A stretch of DNA of 10,224 nucleotides from CAIZGX01 sp964511555 (lineage in GTDB: Bacteria > Bacteroidota > Bacteroidia > Flavobacteriales_D > Sanyastnellaceae), in NCBI GenBank assembly GCA_964511555.1, contig CAZEFR010000060.1, forward strand, positions 1 through 10,224. Reading direction: 5' to 3'. The position numbers and the translations under genes are program-made. The notes beneath the pieces are model-generated. The model was not told the DNA's origin and did not search any database. It saw only the letters and a program-made list of their open reading frames with translations. Positions 7,190 through 10,224 of this stretch are shown piece by piece (the first letter of the stretch is position 1; every line of letters begins with the position of its first letter).

Positions 7190-7197
7190 CAAAAGTA
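7190..7197 (-). promoter_or_regulatory. -7 element candidate for the peroxidase operon
   Basis: Read on the minus strand this is TACTTTTG, an exact match to the Bacteroidetes -7 consensus TAnnTTTG. Transcription would begin near 7183, leaving a leader of roughly 57 bases before the peroxidase ATG. A CTTG lies 23 bases upstream as a possible -33 box, at the long end of usual spacing. It overlaps the first base of the opposing gene's start codon. Confidence 0.35.
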
Positions 7198-7910
7198 TGG
7201 AAGACATCGCACTGCAGCACCAAGCTGTTCATCATTCTTATTTAAAGAAACTTTCTCAAGGAGAATTTTCAAACATGGAAAAGGCCCTTGCTTATTTCGC
7301 ATCGCAGTATGAAGGCTATAGCGTTTGGTTTCCAAAATACCTGCAGGCAGTTATAGATAAGCTCTCGAACCCGAGTCACAAATCTCATTTGCTGGAAAAT
7401 CTAGCGGAAGAAAAAGGACAATTACACGAAGAAGATCTTCAAGCCATTCGCGCTTTGGGCATTGAAGACTCTTGGGTGGTTGGAATTCCTCACCCAATTT
7501 TGTTTCAACAATTCAAGAAAGCCATTTGTACGAATTACACGTTCGAAATGAACGAAGCCGTGACGAACTGGCGCACATCGTTTTTGAATTATCTCGATAA
7601 CTGCACGGAAGCGGAAGCCGTTGGTGCTATTGGTCTCGGAACCGAAAGCGTGGTAAAGGTTATATATCGTCCGCTAATTGACTCCTTTTCCAATCACACT
7701 TCGTTAACCCTTCGAGATTATGTCTTCTTTCCTCTGCACACAGAGGTTGACGATGAGCACGGAAAAGTCTTGTTAGCCATAGCAAATGACCTAGCTTCGC
7801 AAAGTGAAGAGCATGCGCGCTTGGTTCGTAAGGGAATGGAAACAGCTCTTGATCTTCGCGCAGAATTTTGGAGTAATTTAGAAAAGGAAACCACACACAT
7901 TTTACAATGA
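7197..7910 (+). CDS. Heme-oxygenase-like diiron-type redox enzyme (CADD/PqqC-like fold)
   Basis: The 237-residue, probably all-helical protein resembles the 'iron-containing redox enzyme' group of the heme-oxygenase-like fold (PqqC, CADD, UndA, HDO enzymes). Candidate metal ligands appear in family order: Glu71/Glu72 and His77 in A-E-E-K-G-Q-L-H-E, Glu150 in G-L-G-T-E-S, and His181-x3-Asp185-x2-His188 in H-T-E-V-D-D-E-H. The last motif has the spacing I recall for CADD-type proteins. Such enzymes use O2 and iron (or no metal, in PqqC) for oxidations, decarboxylations or cofactor assembly; the substrate here cannot be read from sequence. No signal peptide is seen, so it should be cytoplasmic. 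Its stop overlaps the cupin gene start as ATGA, implying coupled production. A TenA-like role is less likely because the ligand set is complete. Confidence 0.72.
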   Translation: MEDIALQHQAVHHSYLKKLSQGEFSNMEKALAYFASQYEGYSVWFPKYLQAVIDKLSNPSHKSHLLENLAEEKGQLHEEDLQAIRALGIEDSWVVGIPHPILFQQFKKAICTNYTFEMNEAVTNWRTSFLNYLDNCTEAEAVGAIGLGTESVVKVIYRPLIDSFSNHTSLTLRDYVFFPLHTEVDDEHGKVLLAIANDLASQSEEHARLVRKGMETALDLRAEFWSNLEKETTHILQ

Positions 7911-8665
7911 AGCACCCGCTAATACAGGCCTACGAGAGCGATTTTTTTGACGAAGAGGAACAGTATTTCATTCAAGATTGCTTGGGTGCTTACATACGTT
8001 CGTTCAAGTTGCGAAGCGACACAGATAAGTGGAGAGAATTTATTGCTGAATTGAATTCAACCGAGAAGCAATGGGCCCTTCATGCGCTAATGACCGATGA
8101 TGAGCTAAAAGTGAATTCGTTGTTTGAAGAAGGAAAGAAAGATGTTGAAGTAGACGTGACCTTGTACGAACTGCTCGACTTTACGTATGAGCAAGTGTTA
8201 TTCCTGCGTCTGAAACCCTTAACCGACGCGGTTTTGCTGAAGACGTCGTTGACTCCAGATGAACCCGAAGCTATTTTCGAACACCACATTGATCATGTCA
8301 GCGGAGAAGAATTATACAGAAACACAGTAGAGAAATTAAACATTGATTTCTTTGTGGAGCGTTTAGATTTTCCTCTGGAAGTCCTTGATCCACGCATTGT
8401 TCGTGTTTCTCCGAATAAAAACAACGAACTTCACAAGCACGCGCACGAAACGGTGTTTGTGTTTTTCAAAGGAACTGGACAAGTGGTTATTGACGATAAA
8501 GTGGTGCCCGTTCAACCTGGAAGTATTGTGTACATTCCAAGATGGTCTATGCATCAATCTCAGAATACCAGTAATGAAGAGATGATGTTCTTGGCTGTAG
8601 CCGATTTTGGTTTTACTGAAAAGGCTTTCATTGGAAACTATCTTAAGACAGCACGAATGAAATAG
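7907..8665 (+). CDS. Two-part protein: unknown N-terminal region plus C-terminal cupin
   Basis: The 252-residue product has an acidic N-terminal region (about 1-155), probably helical, that I do not recognise, and a C-terminal cupin barrel (about 160-238). Cupin motif 1 is seen as H176-K-H178-A-H180-E181 followed by a strand and G189; motif 2 is P-G-S-I-V-Y-I-P (204-211) with His216 and Asn220 at the usual H-x3-N spacing. His176/178 or 178/180, an acidic residue and His216 could hold a metal ion. The Glu is offset by one from the strict consensus. Cupins range from dioxygenases and isomerases to sensors, so the reaction is unknown. The ATGA overlap with the diiron-protein gene argues for a shared pathway or complex. 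The MFS exporter starts 24 bases downstream. Confidence 0.75.
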   Translation: MKHPLIQAYESDFFDEEEQYFIQDCLGAYIRSFKLRSDTDKWREFIAELNSTEKQWALHALMTDDELKVNSLFEEGKKDVEVDVTLYELLDFTYEQVLFLRLKPLTDAVLLKTSLTPDEPEAIFEHHIDHVSGEELYRNTVEKLNIDFFVERLDFPLEVLDPRIVRVSPNKNNELHKHAHETVFVFFKGTGQVVIDDKVVPVQPGSIVYIPRWSMHQSQNTSNEEMMFLAVADFGFTEKAFIGNYLKTARMK

Positions 8666-8673
8666 TTCTGTTG

Positions 8674-8681
8674 TAATCTTG
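8674..8681 (+). promoter_or_regulatory. Weak -7-like element before the MFS gene
   Basis: TAATCTTG matches TAnnTTTG at all but one fixed base and is followed by CAAC and, eight bases on, the ATG, which would give a near-leaderless transcript. It sits inside a short GTTG...CAAC inverted repeat (8670-8685). No -33 box is apparent, and read-through from the cupin gene is at least as likely. Confidence 0.2.
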
Positions 8682-8689
8682 CAACCGAT

Positions 8690-9898
8690 ATGTTGAAAGC
8701 GAGACAGCCAGGAATGGCTTTTATATTTATTACGATCTTAATTGATGTAATTGGCTTGGGAATTATCATACCGGTGCTTCCCGATTTAATTGCTTCGCTA
8801 ACGCATTCTACCATTACGGAAGCTGCGACTTGGGGCGGATGGCTCATTGGAGTGTATGCCTTTATGCAATTCTTCTTTTCTCCGCTTATGGGCGCTTTAA
8901 GTGACTCTTACGGAAGACGTCCGATTATCTTAATCTCTCTTTTGGGTTTGGGTCTCGACTACTTGCTTATGGCGCTTGCGCCTAACATTACGCTTTTGTT
9001 TATTGGAAGAATTTTAAGTGGAATCATGGGCGCGAGCTTCACGGTGGCAACGGCTTATATTGCCGATGTATCTACTCCGGAAAAGCGCGCACAGAATTTC
9101 GGAATGCTGGGCGCAGCCTTTGGATTGGGATTTATTTTAGGTCCTGTTATAGGCGGGCTGCTCGGTAACATGGGGGCGCGCTTTCCCTTCTACGCCGCAG
9201 CTATTTTGTCTTTGTTGAATTTCGTCTACGGCGTATTCATTCTTCCAGAATCTCATCCGGTTGAAAACCGGAGAAGTTTCGATTGGAAAAGAACCAATCC
9301 GTTTACCAGCCTGAAACGCTTAGGCCAGTACAAGGGATTTATGGGGCTCATAGTGGCCTTCTTCTTTTTATATCTTGGCAGCTTTGCCATTCAGAGCACG
9401 TGGTCGTTTTTTGGAAAGGCGCAATTTCATTGGGATAACGCAGATGTTGGATATTCGCTCGGTGCGGTGGGCGTGCTCATCTCGTTGGTCCAAGGCGGAC
9501 TGATTCGTTATACGAGCAGAGTTTGGGGACCAACGAAATCGATCGTGATCGGAATGGCATTCGCGGCAGTGGGTTTAATTCTGTTTTCGTTCGCGAATGC
9601 CGGATGGATGATGTACATCATTCTCATTCCCTATTGCATTGGCGGCATCTCCACACCTTCGCTTCAAGGATACATGAGCAATCAAGTGCCCTTGAATGAG
9701 CAAGGCGAAATGCAAGGTGCACTCTCCTCTATGGTAAGCATTACAGCGTTCTTAGGTCCGCTCATTATGACACAGACCTACGCCTATTTCGCCAGTGATC
9801 ACGCGGTGGTGAATTTTCCCGGAGCGGCTTTTATGCTCGGAGCAATATTCACTTTGTTAGCACTCGTGCTTACCCTTCGAACCTTGAAAAAAGTATAA
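8690..9898 (+). CDS. TCR/Tet-type MFS drug exporter
   Basis: The 402-residue, ~12-helix protein belongs to the drug:H+ antiporter (DHA1) branch of the major facilitator superfamily, in the TCR/Tet group common in Bacteroidota. Motif A is seen as G-A-L-S-D-S-Y-G-R-R-P (68-78) between helices 2 and 3. The antiporter motif C region reads G-A-A-F-G-L-G-F-I-L-G-P-V-I-G-G (141-156). Asp19 in the first helix and Asp126 in Y-I-A-D are typical charged positions. The central cytoplasmic loop (about 187-213) carries R-R-S-F-D-W-K-R-T-N-P-F, also typical of the group. It likely exports a small hydrophobic compound using proton-motive force; membership alone does not prove antibiotic resistance. It follows the diiron/cupin pair closely and could export their product or merely be adjacent. 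The next start is one base after its stop. Confidence 0.92.
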   Translation: MLKARQPGMAFIFITILIDVIGLGIIIPVLPDLIASLTHSTITEAATWGGWLIGVYAFMQFFFSPLMGALSDSYGRRPIILISLLGLGLDYLLMALAPNITLLFIGRILSGIMGASFTVATAYIADVSTPEKRAQNFGMLGAAFGLGFILGPVIGGLLGNMGARFPFYAAAILSLLNFVYGVFILPESHPVENRRSFDWKRTNPFTSLKRLGQYKGFMGLIVAFFFLYLGSFAIQSTWSFFGKAQFHWDNADVGYSLGAVGVLISLVQGGLIRYTSRVWGPTKSIVIGMAFAAVGLILFSFANAGWMMYIILIPYCIGGISTPSLQGYMSNQVPLNEQGEMQGALSSMVSITAFLGPLIMTQTYAYFASDHAVVNFPGAAFMLGAIFTLLALVLTLRTLKKV

Positions 9899-9899
9899 C

Positions 9900-10224
9900 A
9901 TGAGAAAAGCGTTGTTCCTCGATAGAGACGGAGTCATTAACCACGACCCTGGAGATTACACCTATTCACTCGATGAATTCGTGATTCTTCCAACCGTTAT
10001 GGAAGCCTTGCAATTAGCCGTTTCCAAAGGATTCGAATTGGTTGTGGTTACCAATCAGGCCGGCATCTCTCGAGGGCTGTACACCAAAGAAGAGGTCGAC
10101 CGCATTCACGATTTCTTCCAATTGGAATGCAAAAAGAACAACGTTGAAATTCTAGAGTTCTTCTACTCCATTCACCATCCCGATATCTGCAACTCGCTCT
10201 CACGTAAGCCCGCAGGCTTGTGGG
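9900..10224 (+). CDS. HAD-IIIA phosphatase (GmhB/HisB-N-like), 3'-truncated
   Basis: Only 108 residues are visible before the window ends. The N-terminus carries the HAD catalytic motif F-L-D-R-D-G-V-I-N, with Asp8 the expected nucleophile and Asp10 the general acid/base. Motif 2 is V-V-T-N-Q-A-G-I-S-R-G (about 49-59), and S-R-K-P (101-104) contributes the motif 3 lysine. This layout is that of histidinol-phosphate and heptose-bisphosphate phosphatases. The zinc loop of classical GmhB (C-x-H ... C-x-C) is not preserved: its first Cys position is Ser90, and the C-x-C before R-K-P is replaced, leaving only Cys97 nearby. I recall related zinc-free HAD proteins in Bacteroidota with similar H-H-P-D ... 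S-L-S-R-K-P. A sugar-phosphate phosphatase is likely; the exact substrate is not certain. The ATG begins one base after the MFS stop (TAAC ATG), suggesting co-transcription. Confidence 0.85.
   Translation, partial: MRKALFLDRDGVINHDPGDYTYSLDEFVILPTVMEALQLAVSKGFELVVVTNQAGISRGLYTKEEVDRIHDFFQLECKKNNVEILEFFYSIHHPDICNSLSRKPAGLW

Noticed and set aside
7660..7915. Antisense open frames across the end of the diiron-protein gene
   Set aside because: They lie opposite a gene with clear family motifs and show no recognisable protein features.

Overview
The window looks like chromosomal DNA from a member of the Bacteroidota, most likely a Flavobacteriia- or Cryomorphaceae-like bacterium. The reasons are a YtxJ-type bacillithiol redox protein, a short AlbA_2/winged-helix protein of the form common in that phylum, lipoproteins with relaxed lipoboxes, starts that mostly lack a Shine-Dalgarno sequence, and at least one good match to the Bacteroidetes -7 promoter element (TAnnTTTG). 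The phylum is a confident inference; the genus cannot be read from this sequence.

Left part (1-5525, all + strand, clearly AT-rich). It opens inside an M48-family membrane metalloprotease. A multi-spanning membrane protein follows, overlapping the first of two small lipoproteins by ATGA, and then a 466-residue secreted protein. Together these look like an envelope-associated accessory cluster of unknown purpose. After a 118-base gap comes a two-gene DUF4160/DUF2442 unit with a one-base stop/start overlap, an arrangement resembling a small toxin-antitoxin-like module, although that function is unproven.

Middle (5526-7196). Four units of a 10-base tandem repeat sit in the gap between convergent genes. 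A minus-strand operon follows, in transcription order: an exported glutathione peroxidase, YtxJ (bacillithiol-linked thioredoxin-like protein) and an AlbA_2/winged-helix protein. The first two fit thiol-dependent peroxide defence.

Right part (7197-10224, + strand, higher GC). Divergent from the peroxidase operon is an ATGA-overlapping pair: a heme-oxygenase-like diiron-type protein with a complete set of candidate metal ligands, and a two-part protein whose C-terminal half is a metal-binding cupin. A TCR/Tet-type MFS exporter follows closely, then a 3'-truncated HAD-IIIA phosphatase related to GmhB but without its zinc loop. The 70-base divergent spacer holds a perfect 6-5-6 inverted repeat that could be an operator for one or both directions.

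The best candidate for an undescribed system is the diiron protein plus cupin pair, possibly with the exporter, placed back to back with a thiol-redox operon across a palindrome-bearing promoter region. No RNA genes, insertion sequences, phage genes or CRISPR arrays were seen.
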